This document shows positions 11,141-19,988 of a DNA stretch of 55,643 bases, piece by piece (position 1 is the stretch's first letter; each line of letters starts with the position of its first letter). Origin of the DNA: Fragilaria crotonensis (taxonomy: Eukaryota; Bacillariophyta; Fragilariophyceae; Fragilariales; Fragilariaceae); the NCBI GenBank assembly GCA_022925895.1, contig JAKSYS010000405.1:1-55643 (forward strand), written 5' to 3'. A program made the position numbers and the translations under genes. The notes below the pieces were generated by a model. The model did not search any database, was not told where the DNA came from, and saw only the letters and a program-made list of their open reading frames with translations.

Positions 11141-12697
11141 ATGTCCTCCTGTGAAACAATAGTCGACACCTCCAACCAATCGGTGCCTACTAGACGCTTA
11201 TCTGGAGAGAGTTCTTGTGATTTGTATGCCGATGTGGAACGGACCTTGCACCTTCGAAAGGAGGTTGACAATCGGTCGGCCGATCGAGCACACAGCAAAC
11301 GCAGGGCTGTAGAGGGCTCCGAACGCAAGCTTTCACCCCGACCACAGAAGGATTCGCAGAAATCCGACGTGGCAAGCAATTTCCATCGATCACCATCAGC
11401 TCCAGAGTTGCAAAGCCCAAGAAAATCAAGTGTGGATAGCGTGGCAACCAAAGCTTCAATACCTGCTCTTTATGAATATGAGGTTGCCCCAGAAAGCGAC
11501 CACAATGCAGAACCAAGAAGCAATAGTCCGACGTCCGATACTGGGAGCACATTATCGGAAGAAGAACAGGAAATAATTCGATTCTTGATGAAGACGACTA
11601 GTGTCAGGCATTCCATGAGATCGCTAAGTCCCAAAACGGCTCACAGCAGGGCGTGCTCAACAGGGATCGAAGGAGTGGCGCGAAGGAACAGCGATCGTGA
11701 TTACTGTTCCAGAAGCAGAGGTAATCTGTCGCAGAAAGGTACTGTACCGTTACAAGAGGCTCGGAATGCCAGAATGGCATCTTCGCAGTCGCGACCACGG
11801 CAGCTGAGTTTTGGCAGCCAAGCTAGCGAACCTAACCGAAGTTCGTCACGCTCTCGACCGCGGCAGCAGAGTTTCGACAGCCCAGTGACCGAACCCAACC
11901 GAACTTCGTCACGCTCTCGACTGAGGCAGCAGAGTGTTGACAGCCCAGTGACCGAATCCAACCGAACTTCGTCACGCTCTCGACCGCGGCAGCAGAGTTT
12001 CGACAGTCAAACAAGCGACCCGAACCAAACGTTGCCACGCTCTCGACCGCGACAGCAGAGTTTTGACAGCCATGCAAGCGACCTTAACCAAAGTGTTCGC
12101 TCAAAAGCCGGTGGCCTTCGTCGCAGGAAGAGAGCCTCCCGTCGAAGGGCGTCTGATAAAGATCCCATGACGTCCTTGTCACCCCCGAGCAGTCGAGAAT
12201 TAATTGCGCAGCCAAGCGTGTCACACTTGGTGGAACGGCATCACTCTGAATCGTCGTCGAGACAGACTGATCTTGGACAGATATCTGCAACAGCTGGATG
12301 CACGTCAAGATCAGCCCCTGATTTAGGTTCTCCTTTGCGAAAACGAATGCCTCGCGTGCCAACTGGCAATCGCGAACACGATAAGAGCAATTGCAAAGAG
12401 GAGGGCAAGGAGAAGAGCAAGAGGAGAGACAAGAGCAAGGACAAGAGTAAGTGCAAGGACAAGACCAAGACTAGGGAGAAGGACACTAAAGAAACTCCCA
12501 AAACCAGCAAAGTGACAGCCTCGCTTACAACGCGAAGTTGGAGAGCGAAGCTCGCCGAACACTTCGGTCGCAGTTTGGAAACGAATCCACCCATCGGTAA
12601 GGCTCGAAATTATCGACATGCACCGATTCCTACCACTCTCCTTTGCTCCGATGATTTCGCGAGCGATATTCTCGACGACCTCACAGAAATCGCATAG
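11141..12697 (+). CDS. Arg/Ser/Lys-rich disordered protein with 21-residue repeats
   Basis: This is a 518-residue protein of unknown function from the first ATG; the frame is open 39 bases further upstream from a GTG that follows a plausible splice acceptor (TTGTTGTTGCAG), so an upstream exon is possible. It is low-complexity throughout, with many SR, RS and SP dipeptides. Five 21-residue repeats (SRSRPRQQSFDS core) lie at about residues 215-320, followed by a basic patch (RRRKRASRRRAS). A KSK/KDK-rich Lys run lies at about residues 415-450. The motif SAPxLxSP occurs twice. There is no transmembrane segment or catalytic domain. The composition suggests a nuclear or RNA-associated phosphoprotein, but that is only a guess. 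An almost identical, frame-broken copy lies at 394-1945. Confidence 0.7.
   Translation: MSSCETIVDTSNQSVPTRRLSGESSCDLYADVERTLHLRKEVDNRSADRAHSKRRAVEGSERKLSPRPQKDSQKSDVASNFHRSPSAPELQSPRKSSVDSVATKASIPALYEYEVAPESDHNAEPRSNSPTSDTGSTLSEEEQEIIRFLMKTTSVRHSMRSLSPKTAHSRACSTGIEGVARRNSDRDYCSRSRGNLSQKGTVPLQEARNARMASSQSRPRQLSFGSQASEPNRSSSRSRPRQQSFDSPVTEPNRTSSRSRLRQQSVDSPVTESNRTSSRSRPRQQSFDSQTSDPNQTLPRSRPRQQSFDSHASDLNQSVRSKAGGLRRRKRASRRRASDKDPMTSLSPPSSRELIAQPSVSHLVERHHSESSSRQTDLGQISATAGCTSRSAPDLGSPLRKRMPRVPTGNREHDKSNCKEEGKEKSKRRDKSKDKSKCKDKTKTREKDTKETPKTSKVTASLTTRSWRAKLAEHFGRSLETNPPIGKARNYRHAPIPTTLLCSDDFASDILDDLTEIA
11788..12099 (+). repeat. 63-bp in-frame tandem repeat, copy 2
   Basis: Five 63-bp units inside the disordered-protein gene, matching 1041-1352 unit for unit. 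The unit length is a multiple of three, so copy-number changes would keep the frame. Confidence 0.85.
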
Positions 12698-13121
12698 CAC
12701 GCGATGAAAAAATCTATGCTGTCCAAGTTTTGAAAATCAAATCATTCGCGATGATCGGGATGAACTGTGGTATTACTCGATGTGGAGTCATAGCTCCAAA
12801 CACTTCCTGGGTGAAGCGCGCAACAAGAATAACGGACGTGAACTTTCCAGATGGCTCGACCAGCAAAACCTTTTTAAATGAAGGCCTGAAGCGCCAGGTT
12901 CGTGCCCATTCGGGGACCCGAACACGAATTAATGTAGTTGACTAGTTGCATCAGTATGCCAGTTCTTGAACAGGTAGTTCATACCTGGTATTAGTTGTTT
13001 AAGCCATGGCCACACTGCATTGTGAAATGAGCTATGAAACAGGTGGCGAGTGGTGTGCATACACATTAGTGCACAAGAGCATCTGGTATGGTTAGACTTA
13101 GGGGTTTCTCTAGACTCCGGG

Positions 13122-13128
13122 TATAAAA
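13122..13128 (+). promoter_or_regulatory. Candidate TATA box upstream of the SMP-30-like gene
   Basis: A TATAAAA string lies in a non-coding stretch, conserved at 2369-2375 in copy 1. It is 142 bases before the ATG at 13264 and 469 before the preferred start at 13591. The evidence is sequence match only. Confidence 0.25.
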
Positions 13129-13590
13129 TTTGGACCCTAACCAAAAATGTAAAATAGGCAATTCTTATGGTGTCACCCCGAAATTCATGAACTCATGAAC
13201 TCCGTTCATTATCATCACTGAAATCAAAACTCATTCGGTCCATCAAACGACAATCTGTTCACAATGGATGACAATGAGACTCATCATTATGATATTCATG
13301 CAGTTGACTGGGATGATGACACGGATATGATGGCTGCTGCTGTGTTGGTAGTAGTGAATACCAACATAGCTATCATGAATTGTATCATGCTCGCTCATGA
13401 AGAACAACAGGAACAAGAGCGACTTCAGTTGATGGATGACGTCCTGCCACCAAATCAAGCCTACAGACATCCACCAGTACCGCAATACATACAAGTACCG
13501 GTAATGTTGCACGGTGGCACCACACAAGTCTCTGCACTGCTACCTTGTAGTACAAGGTCCGTAGGCGAGAGCTCAATAGCTCATAGCTCC

Positions 13591-14574
13591 ATGAGCGACA
13601 GCCAACAAACAGCAACCAATATGAGTGACCCAAATGCACTCAAGTCGATCTTGACTGGTCCTCCTGAGACCACAGCTCACCTAGTCTGGGATTTGAAGTG
13701 CGAGCTAGGAGAATGCTGTCTTTATGATGACGAAACCAACGAGATCGTGTTTTCCGATATTCTGGGGAAACGTCTTCACAAGCTGTCCTTGGAGAACGGT
13801 GCCACAAAGTCTTTTGAACTTCCAAAGATGTTGGGATCGTTTGCACTTTTGGAGAAGGGAGCGAAGGGATACCTCTGTGCGTGGGAGGATTCGTTTCAGA
13901 TATACGACGTGGAGTCGAAGCAAGGTGTATCTGCCATCAGCCATGGAGAAGCCGTCAACCCAGACGGCTTACCCACACGCCTTAATGATGGGCGTTGCGA
14001 TCGGATCGGCAAGCATTTTATTTGCGGTGGGTACTACGGTGATGTCCAAGGAAAGGAGATGAAGGTCTATAAATGTACTATCGGTGAAGACAAAAGCTTG
14101 GTACATACCCCATTAGTCGATTCGATTCGAGTCACGAACAGTTTGTGCTTTTCACCAGACGGATCAACTATGTATCTTGCAGACTCTCCCTCAAAGAAAA
14201 TCCACAAGTTTGATTACAATGACGGAAAAATTTCCAATAAGACTGAATTTCATCATCAAGCGGTTGGAGTGCCTGATGGCTCGTGCGTCGACGCTGAAGG
14301 CTTCCTGTGGAGTGCGATATGGAGAAGCGGAGAAGGCCCCTCATGCGTTGTACGCCTTGACCCTTTTTCTGGCGAAGAAGTGTATCGAGTCAACGTTCCA
14401 GACAATACATCCCAAGTGTCTTGTTGTTGCTTTGGAGGAACGGACTTGAATACATTGTTCATTACTACCGCTGCCGAGCAACGCCAAGATTCTGAGCCAC
14501 ACGCAGGCGGTTTGTATGCGGTCAAGCTTCCATTCAAGGGGCTCCTCGAAAGTCGTTTCTGCGTTACTCGATAG
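13591..14574 (+). CDS. SMP-30/gluconolactonase/LRE-family protein
   Basis: This is a beta-propeller hydrolase of the SMP-30/gluconolactonase family (family role: Ca2+- or Zn2+-dependent opening of aldonolactones). From the chosen start the protein is 327 residues, normal for the family. Visible family blocks are LGECCLYD (metal-ligand Glu), RLNDGRCDRIGKHFICGG (substrate-site region), TNSLCFSPDGSTMYLAD (metal-ligand Asn) and PDGSCVDAEGFLW (metal-ligand Asp), then FGGTDLNTLFITT. The frame is open back to an ATG at 13264, adding 109 residues (Asp/His/Met-rich, then Gln/Glu-rich) that fall outside the enzyme fold; I prefer 13591, with 13621 also possible. There is no signal peptide. It ends 29 bases from the stop of the convergent Cache-receptor gene. 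Copy 1 keeps only the first third. Confidence 0.85.
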   Translation: MSDSQQTATNMSDPNALKSILTGPPETTAHLVWDLKCELGECCLYDDETNEIVFSDILGKRLHKLSLENGATKSFELPKMLGSFALLEKGAKGYLCAWEDSFQIYDVESKQGVSAISHGEAVNPDGLPTRLNDGRCDRIGKHFICGGYYGDVQGKEMKVYKCTIGEDKSLVHTPLVDSIRVTNSLCFSPDGSTMYLADSPSKKIHKFDYNDGKISNKTEFHHQAVGVPDGSCVDAEGFLWSAIWRSGEGPSCVVRLDPFSGEEVYRVNVPDNTSQVSCCCFGGTDLNTLFITTAAEQRQDSEPHAGGLYAVKLPFKGLLESRFCVTR

Positions 14575-14603
14575 CATTCATGCCTTAGTAGGAAATATTT
14601 CCG

Positions 14604-17600
14604 TTAGAACTTCTCCATGCCGAAGCCTCTCAACGTGACGCCCCCACCAATTATGGAAGCCACCTCGGCAAATGCATTCGACATGGATTGCGCGTCACCT
14701 TTTGTTTCGATCAGGGCAGATTTCCGACTACGGCAGATCGAACGCAAGCTTGAAATCATAGTTTCCGATAAGTTGATTCCCACCACGAGAAGGTGAACAG
14801 GCTGATCTCGGTTCAAAGCAGCACCCACAGCTTGCACAGAGTCCCAATCTTGGTGATCGCTCCATGACTTACATTCGGTGACGACGACTATCCACGTTGT
14901 TGTTTGCGACCTCTCCACCATACTGAGGGGTTGATGAAAGCCATCTGATAGCGGCGCCTGCAAGATTGGAACCGCGGTGCCGAACGGCAGAGTCGCGAGT
15001 CGTGATGAAGTCATTGCACACTTCTCAGTCAGATTGAAGCCTAGATCAGAGCCGCCGGCGCAGGCGAACATTGCCAAGCCAACTCTGTCACGGGTATTAC
15101 AGATCTTGGTGTACAGAGCGGTTACGCCCTCTTGAACAGCCTTCCGATGTTCAGCGTTAACGCCGAGGTTAGCGTCGATAGAAAAGATGATATTCTTTTC
15201 CATGGCCTGCAAAGAAACTGGACTTCTACAGGCTTTGTGCATACGGCAGAAATGATCCTTCGTCATGGCAACAGTTTCTGGCGTCCAATTGACGTTTTTG
15301 CGATCGTCCATGTCGAGTAACATTGCATCCGCTGCAGCCGCGAAAGCGGATTCGATGAGGTATTCGTCTTCAATGAACATTCGGACTGCGTAGCGTGCAG
15401 CGTCTTTCACGTTTCCACGCTTTAATTCGTTGCGAATGGCAACCTCTTCCAATTGTTGGAGACGTCCGATGCGGGTCACCTGTTGAATCAATGGCGCTTG
15501 ATCGTCCTTGCCAATCGAACAAAGGAGATTATCAGCCTCGTTGAGGAGCTCCTCGACATAGATCGAGTTGTCGTCAGCGCAGGACAGCAGTCCAGAAATC
15601 CTACGGATAAGTCTGTCAAAATAGACTTCGGAATTCGATGTAACTTGACGAGTACGAACCCAAAAGTCACGAACATCAGTGTCCAATCTTGCAGCTGATC
15701 TGAGATCTTTCCTGGCCATCTCACGCGAATTCTTCAGTGCACACGGATCGTCGATTGAAAGCAATAGGAAAATGCCGCGGTTGAAGTATCGGTTCGCAAG
15801 CTGCTGGGCGAAACCCGCGCGTTCCTCGTCGTCAATGCTTTCGTTGTTGACAGCATTTTCGTAATCAACAACCACTAAATCTATAGCTTCGCAGTAGCAC
15901 TCATGTGCTGCAGCCTTGACACATATCTCCTCAGCAAAACAACACCTCTCTGGGTTTCCTTTGGCCAAATACAGCGAGAGATATGTATTGCCAAGGTTGT
16001 TCAGAGCAACGCCGATCGCTTTCTGGTCATTCACGTTGCGATACAGAACCAGAGCATCTATCAGAAACTTCAATGCCCATTCAATGTTTCCAGAAAAGAA
16101 TGCTGTGTTGGATAGGCGTACGATCTTGGAAAGCTTTGCGAAGGAATTGTATAAATGGTTCACTGACCGGGAACCCCCATCAATTGGAGGAATGTCGTCG
16201 TCGATATGACCTTTGTTGATTCCAGTAACGATGCTGCAAAGGATCATGACCGGGGTAACAATCTCAACGGCAACCATGGATGTCAAGAAAGTTGCTATAA
16301 CAGCTGTGGTCATTGAAGCAACCAGGAAGATGATAAGGAGAACCAACAAGCTGTGATCAAGTTCTTCATTGGACGATTCGGTCAAGGTTGCACGTGGCAC
16401 AGCTATCGAGAATAAGTAGACAATGGAGTCGTTCTCAGCAACTCCCCTCGTATAGTCGCTACTGTTCAACGTTTCAACAGTCCGCATGCGCACAGGACTG
16501 AATGCAACGTATAGCGATTCCACTTCTCCACTTTGTAGTGTACGTGAAAAGTAATCTGAACCAGCTTCGCCAGCCTTCATTTTGTCAACAATAGTTCCAA
16601 ACCGGTTTCGAAAGTCGGATCCTTCGTCGTCGTTTGGCAAAACCAATTCCTTAATGGAGGCGGTGGTGGAATTCCCAAGGATATAGTTTGGTGCAACGAT
16701 AGTGTCACCTCCGAAGACGTCATTCGACGGCGTTATCACAAAAATAGTGCTTTGTCCTCGGAGACCAACTCGCGTCCTCGATAATTGCTTCAACAGAGCA
16801 TCAGGGTTGAAATCAAGAACCACTTGTCCAACATGAGAATCCACAATTGTATCGTAAATTGACGCTGTCATGCTAGCGCCAATTGTCTTACCATCCGCAA
16901 ATAAATATGGGGCTGTCGTATGAGTCCTGCCGAGAGACTTGCCATCGGCATACCATCCCCGACACCGCGGATCATACCCAAACTTTCCGATAGGGCATAT
17001 GTCACCTCGAATCACAGCTGCTCCATTAGTCGCAGTCGATTCAAAATGCGCTAGTTGGGCATACGAGTAGTCGCAACCGGAGAAGCCAGTTAGCATACCG
17101 TCGGATTCAAGACCAACATACGTTCCAAGGTATCTGGCTCGCTCTGACCATCCCCCAGCGTAGTTGTAGATTGGGAACTCGACAACCGATACGGCGGACA
17201 AGACTCGAACACGATCATATGTGGTTTCATAGCCAGATGAATTCTCCCCCCTTTTCGATCCCGGTATTTCTGTTACATTATCCCACCAGCTTGTTTTCTC
17301 AGGACTGATGTCGACAAAAGGAAGCTTCACAGAACTTCTGGCTCCAGTCAGGAGATTAGCATCGCGCCTTTGACTGGCCCAAAACCTTCGCTGCAAGTTA
17401 CGCGAGTCCACCCTGTAGTTCTGGCATGCCAATCCTTTTTCATCGTTCCAATCGCAATCACACGGAGTCTGGTTTTTATCTTGAAAGAATGGGCATGATA
17501 AGTCGTCAGGAAAAACCTTGCATTGCTCTGTCGCTGTGATAACGGCAGTGAGCGAATCATTTCGTTCAATCACGGCTAGGAGAAGCCATTCGCTAAATCG

Positions 17601-19988
17601 TCTGTACAAGTGAAGGTCACGAGAGACTTCAAGGAATATGTCTCCTGCATATTGTGCTCGTGATTGCGTCATAACTCGAACATGCTCTTCTGCTAGTGTC
17701 AACGATTGATCTTCTGCTGAGGCGACGAGATCGGGAAACGCAATGATGATCTTGGATGACACAACCCCAGTTATGGCAAAAACTGTGACCAATAATGGGA
17801 TCACGATCAGAAACACGATCCACCAGAACAACGGGGAATTGCGGATAGACAGTTTTCGCGTAGCAGCCTTGTGAAGCTCGACTTGTTTGCGATCCGAAGC
17901 TTCGCGCCAGTGGAGATTGCGCCCGCAATGGATTCTGGAAATTCTTTGCTGACTCGGACCATTTCCCCATGGCTCGACCACAACTGGTTTTGTCACTTCA
18001 GACACCGCGCCGCTTCGCTTCTCACTACTCTCGACGAACGTTGAAAGATCGACGTCTGCAAGGTCTTCGGTCGCCAACTCAAACGCTGCACGAAAATTCT
18101 TGCTAACACGAGGCTTTACAACGACGTCACAAAGCACTGGCTCTTCTATCGTTTCGTCTCCTGAATGTTCAACTTTGTCAAGGCAGTATAGTTGATGGAA
18201 GTCATGCTTCCTCTCTAAAGTATTTTCAATCTCGTAGAAGGTATCCTGCGCAACGCGAGATGGTCCGTCGCCCGAAAAACCTTGAATCATTGTACCGAAG
18301 CCTGTCACCAACGTAGTTATCTCAGTCTTGGGGGTCCATCGCATCGATGGCTTGTCCTCGATACTGAGGTCGAGCTCGGAGTCAACAATTCGTCTTGATT
18401 GTGCTTCCATCCACTGAAGCGATTTCGTCAGCCAGCACGATACTAACCATGTGAGACACAATACCACCAAAAGCCCCAACAACCCCAAAACAGTAGAGAT
18501 AACAACTATGTCAAGAACGCTATTGTTGACAGCACGCTCAATGACTTTGATCGATTTGAATACTTCAGTCACGTTGATGATCGTTAGAAGAATCAGTTGA
18601 GGCTGGTAGGTCGGATCACTGATTGGGGGTGCGGGAGGAATCGGATACGCTGTCACAAAATTGCCTTCGCTGTCTGAATATAAGTGATCATTTTCTTGAC
18701 CCTGATTACCATCGAAATATGCCAAGACTTGGTTTTTAATCTCATCAAATGCCTCCATCGATAGCCCTATGTCGGTGACCTGAAATGATGTAGTTTCTTG
18801 GGTACGATTTTCCCCGCCCTCAGCAATGACGCTGCCGTCGCTCCATCGCACCATCGATACTTGTGTATTGTTCTGCGCCAGTTCATTCAACAAGTCCCCT
18901 ACAAAGTTGACGGACACGTCCGCAACACTGCAACCTATGAACTCGCCAGTCATACGGTCGAAGATCCCCCGCCCAAAAGCCAAAATCCACGCATCCGATC
19001 GAAATGCGTCAATAAACGGGCCAGAGATAACGGGGGAACCACCCGCCAACGCTTGATCACGACACCAGAGTCTTTCAAGAGCGTTGTATTCTCGTCCGGG
19101 AACTTGCTCTCCGTCCTTATGACACCGACCCGCTTGACTAGCGGTGGCGAATGGGATGCCAGTATGTGGATTGAGGTTGTCAAGCATCCAGTCACAGCCT
19201 ATCGATACGTACGACGCCCTTCCGTCCCTTAATACCGCAGGGTATGACACAGAAGCTCCGGCGCCATCGTTGAAAAAATAGACGCCAATGTTTCCGATCG
19301 TGGAGTGGGCTTCAAACAGCGGCTTCAAAATGTACTGTAGGAAACCAACCTTTTGGTATAGTGTTGATACCACAGGCGAAACCACTCCCGCTGTCTTCGG
19401 GTCATTGTTTGCGTCAGTGCAGTTGGGATAGTAGGATCGATCACCCTCCGTTGCCGAAGGATCACATTGTCCCTGAAACCTGAATGTTGCGTGAGCACAT
19501 GATATTGGGGTGTCACCGTACCAGTCTCTCCGTGTTTCCCCTATGTGCTCCAAATAGTTTTCCGCGTTGACCTCGACCGTAATATTCCAATCTGGAGGAA
19601 GGTTTACGGGAGCCAGAGGATAACGTCGTTCGCCAGAGACCATGTCTACAAAGGGCACTTGATCATCTGTCTCCCAATTCCTCCCAACAATTCTATCGCG
19701 CGTTGCTTCCACAAGTATGGACACAGCTCCATGTATGCCATCTGATCGCCTTGATACTGTATCAGCTAGAGACTCAGATGAGACTCGTACTGTTCGAATT
19801 GCTTGTGTTCTCAGGGTGGATTCCGCTGCCAAGTGAACGTCATGCCCCGCAATGACGGAAATTACAATCGATACTCCGATGATCGTGAGAATTGCGATGG
19901 TAGATATTGATCCAAACGAAATCAACAGTTGATACCTCAGCGAGTTGTTTGACTTCAGGCAGAACCTACGAAGCAAATGGCGCACCAT
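14604..19988 (-). CDS. Four-TM receptor with two Cache modules, TPR-like helices and vWA-like C-terminus
   Basis: This 1794-residue single-exon protein repeats a chemoreceptor layout twice. TM1 (about 19-48) leads to extracellular Cache-like module A (to ~490, with NPHTGIPF, CRDQALAGGSPVISGPF), TM2 (~492-520) and a HAMP-like stretch plus cytosolic linker. TM3 (~719-745) leads to module B, with the hallmark YDPRCRGWY followed by APYLFADG, then TM4 (~1213-1240) and a second HAMP-like stretch. The cytosolic tail has TPR-like helices (~1285-1395, e.g. AIGVALNNLGNTYLSLYLAKG) and a vWA-like domain (~1600-1780: NIIFSIDANLG, RVGLAMFA, TWIVVVTE, HLLVVGIN). The usual MIDAS DxSxS reads DANLG, so metal binding is doubtful. 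There are many N-glycosylation sequons and cysteines outside. No kinase, cyclase or phosphatase domain is visible. The ligand is unknown; the Cache fold typically senses small molecules. Domain calls are by eye. Confidence 0.85.
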   Translation of the reverse strand: MVRHLLRRFCLKSNNSLRYQLLISFGSISTIAILTIIGVSIVISVIAGHDVHLAAESTLRTQAIRTVRVSSESLADTVSRRSDGIHGAVSILVEATRDRIVGRNWETDDQVPFVDMVSGERRYPLAPVNLPPDWNITVEVNAENYLEHIGETRRDWYGDTPISCAHATFRFQGQCDPSATEGDRSYYPNCTDANNDPKTAGVVSPVVSTLYQKVGFLQYILKPLFEAHSTIGNIGVYFFNDGAGASVSYPAVLRDGRASYVSIGCDWMLDNLNPHTGIPFATASQAGRCHKDGEQVPGREYNALERLWCRDQALAGGSPVISGPFIDAFRSDAWILAFGRGIFDRMTGEFIGCSVADVSVNFVGDLLNELAQNNTQVSMVRWSDGSVIAEGGENRTQETTSFQVTDIGLSMEAFDEIKNQVLAYFDGNQGQENDHLYSDSEGNFVTAYPIPPAPPISDPTYQPQLILLTIINVTEVFKSIKVIERAVNNSVLDIVVISTVLGLLGLLVVLCLTWLVSCWLTKSLQWMEAQSRRIVDSELDLSIEDKPSMRWTPKTEITTLVTGFGTMIQGFSGDGPSRVAQDTFYEIENTLERKHDFHQLYCLDKVEHSGDETIEEPVLCDVVVKPRVSKNFRAAFELATEDLADVDLSTFVESSEKRSGAVSEVTKPVVVEPWGNGPSQQRISRIHCGRNLHWREASDRKQVELHKAATRKLSIRNSPLFWWIVFLIVIPLLVTVFAITGVVSSKIIIAFPDLVASAEDQSLTLAEEHVRVMTQSRAQYAGDIFLEVSRDLHLYRRFSEWLLLAVIERNDSLTAVITATEQCKVFPDDLSCPFFQDKNQTPCDCDWNDEKGLACQNYRVDSRNLQRRFWASQRRDANLLTGARSSVKLPFVDISPEKTSWWDNVTEIPGSKRGENSSGYETTYDRVRVLSAVSVVEFPIYNYAGGWSERARYLGTYVGLESDGMLTGFSGCDYSYAQLAHFESTATNGAAVIRGDICPIGKFGYDPRCRGWYADGKSLGRTHTTAPYLFADGKTIGASMTASIYDTIVDSHVGQVVLDFNPDALLKQLSRTRVGLRGQSTIFVITPSNDVFGGDTIVAPNYILGNSTTASIKELVLPNDDEGSDFRNRFGTIVDKMKAGEAGSDYFSRTLQSGEVESLYVAFSPVRMRTVETLNSSDYTRGVAENDSIVYLFSIAVPRATLTESSNEELDHSLLVLLIIFLVASMTTAVIATFLTSMVAVEIVTPVMILCSIVTGINKGHIDDDIPPIDGGSRSVNHLYNSFAKLSKIVRLSNTAFFSGNIEWALKFLIDALVLYRNVNDQKAIGVALNNLGNTYLSLYLAKGNPERCCFAEEICVKAAAHECYCEAIDLVVVDYENAVNNESIDDEERAGFAQQLANRYFNRGIFLLLSIDDPCALKNSREMARKDLRSAARLDTDVRDFWVRTRQVTSNSEVYFDRLIRRISGLLSCADDNSIYVEELLNEADNLLCSIGKDDQAPLIQQVTRIGRLQQLEEVAIRNELKRGNVKDAARYAVRMFIEDEYLIESAFAAAADAMLLDMDDRKNVNWTPETVAMTKDHFCRMHKACRSPVSLQAMEKNIIFSIDANLGVNAEHRKAVQEGVTALYTKICNTRDRVGLAMFACAGGSDLGFNLTEKCAMTSSRLATLPFGTAVPILQAPLSDGFHQPLSMVERSQTTTWIVVVTECKSWSDHQDWDSVQAVGAALNRDQPVHLLVVGINLSETMISSLRSICRSRKSALIETKGDAQSMSNAFAEVASIIGGGVTLRGFGMEKF

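Larger units (their letters stand above)
10745..13926. repeat. Segmental duplication, copy 2 (right)
   Basis: This is the partner of 1-3171, in direct orientation and 7.6 kb from the end of copy 1. The two genes inside are uninterrupted, and the SMP-30 gene continues beyond the end of homology at 13926 to its natural stop at 14574. This copy therefore looks ancestral or functional. Homology may extend further left, but copy 1 is cut by the window edge. Confidence 0.95.

Noticed and set aside
10789-11552. Minus-strand ORFs of 120-220 codons opposite the disordered-protein gene (also at 324-805)
   Set aside because: They mirror the repetitive coding strand, carry no domain, and recur only because the segment is duplicated.
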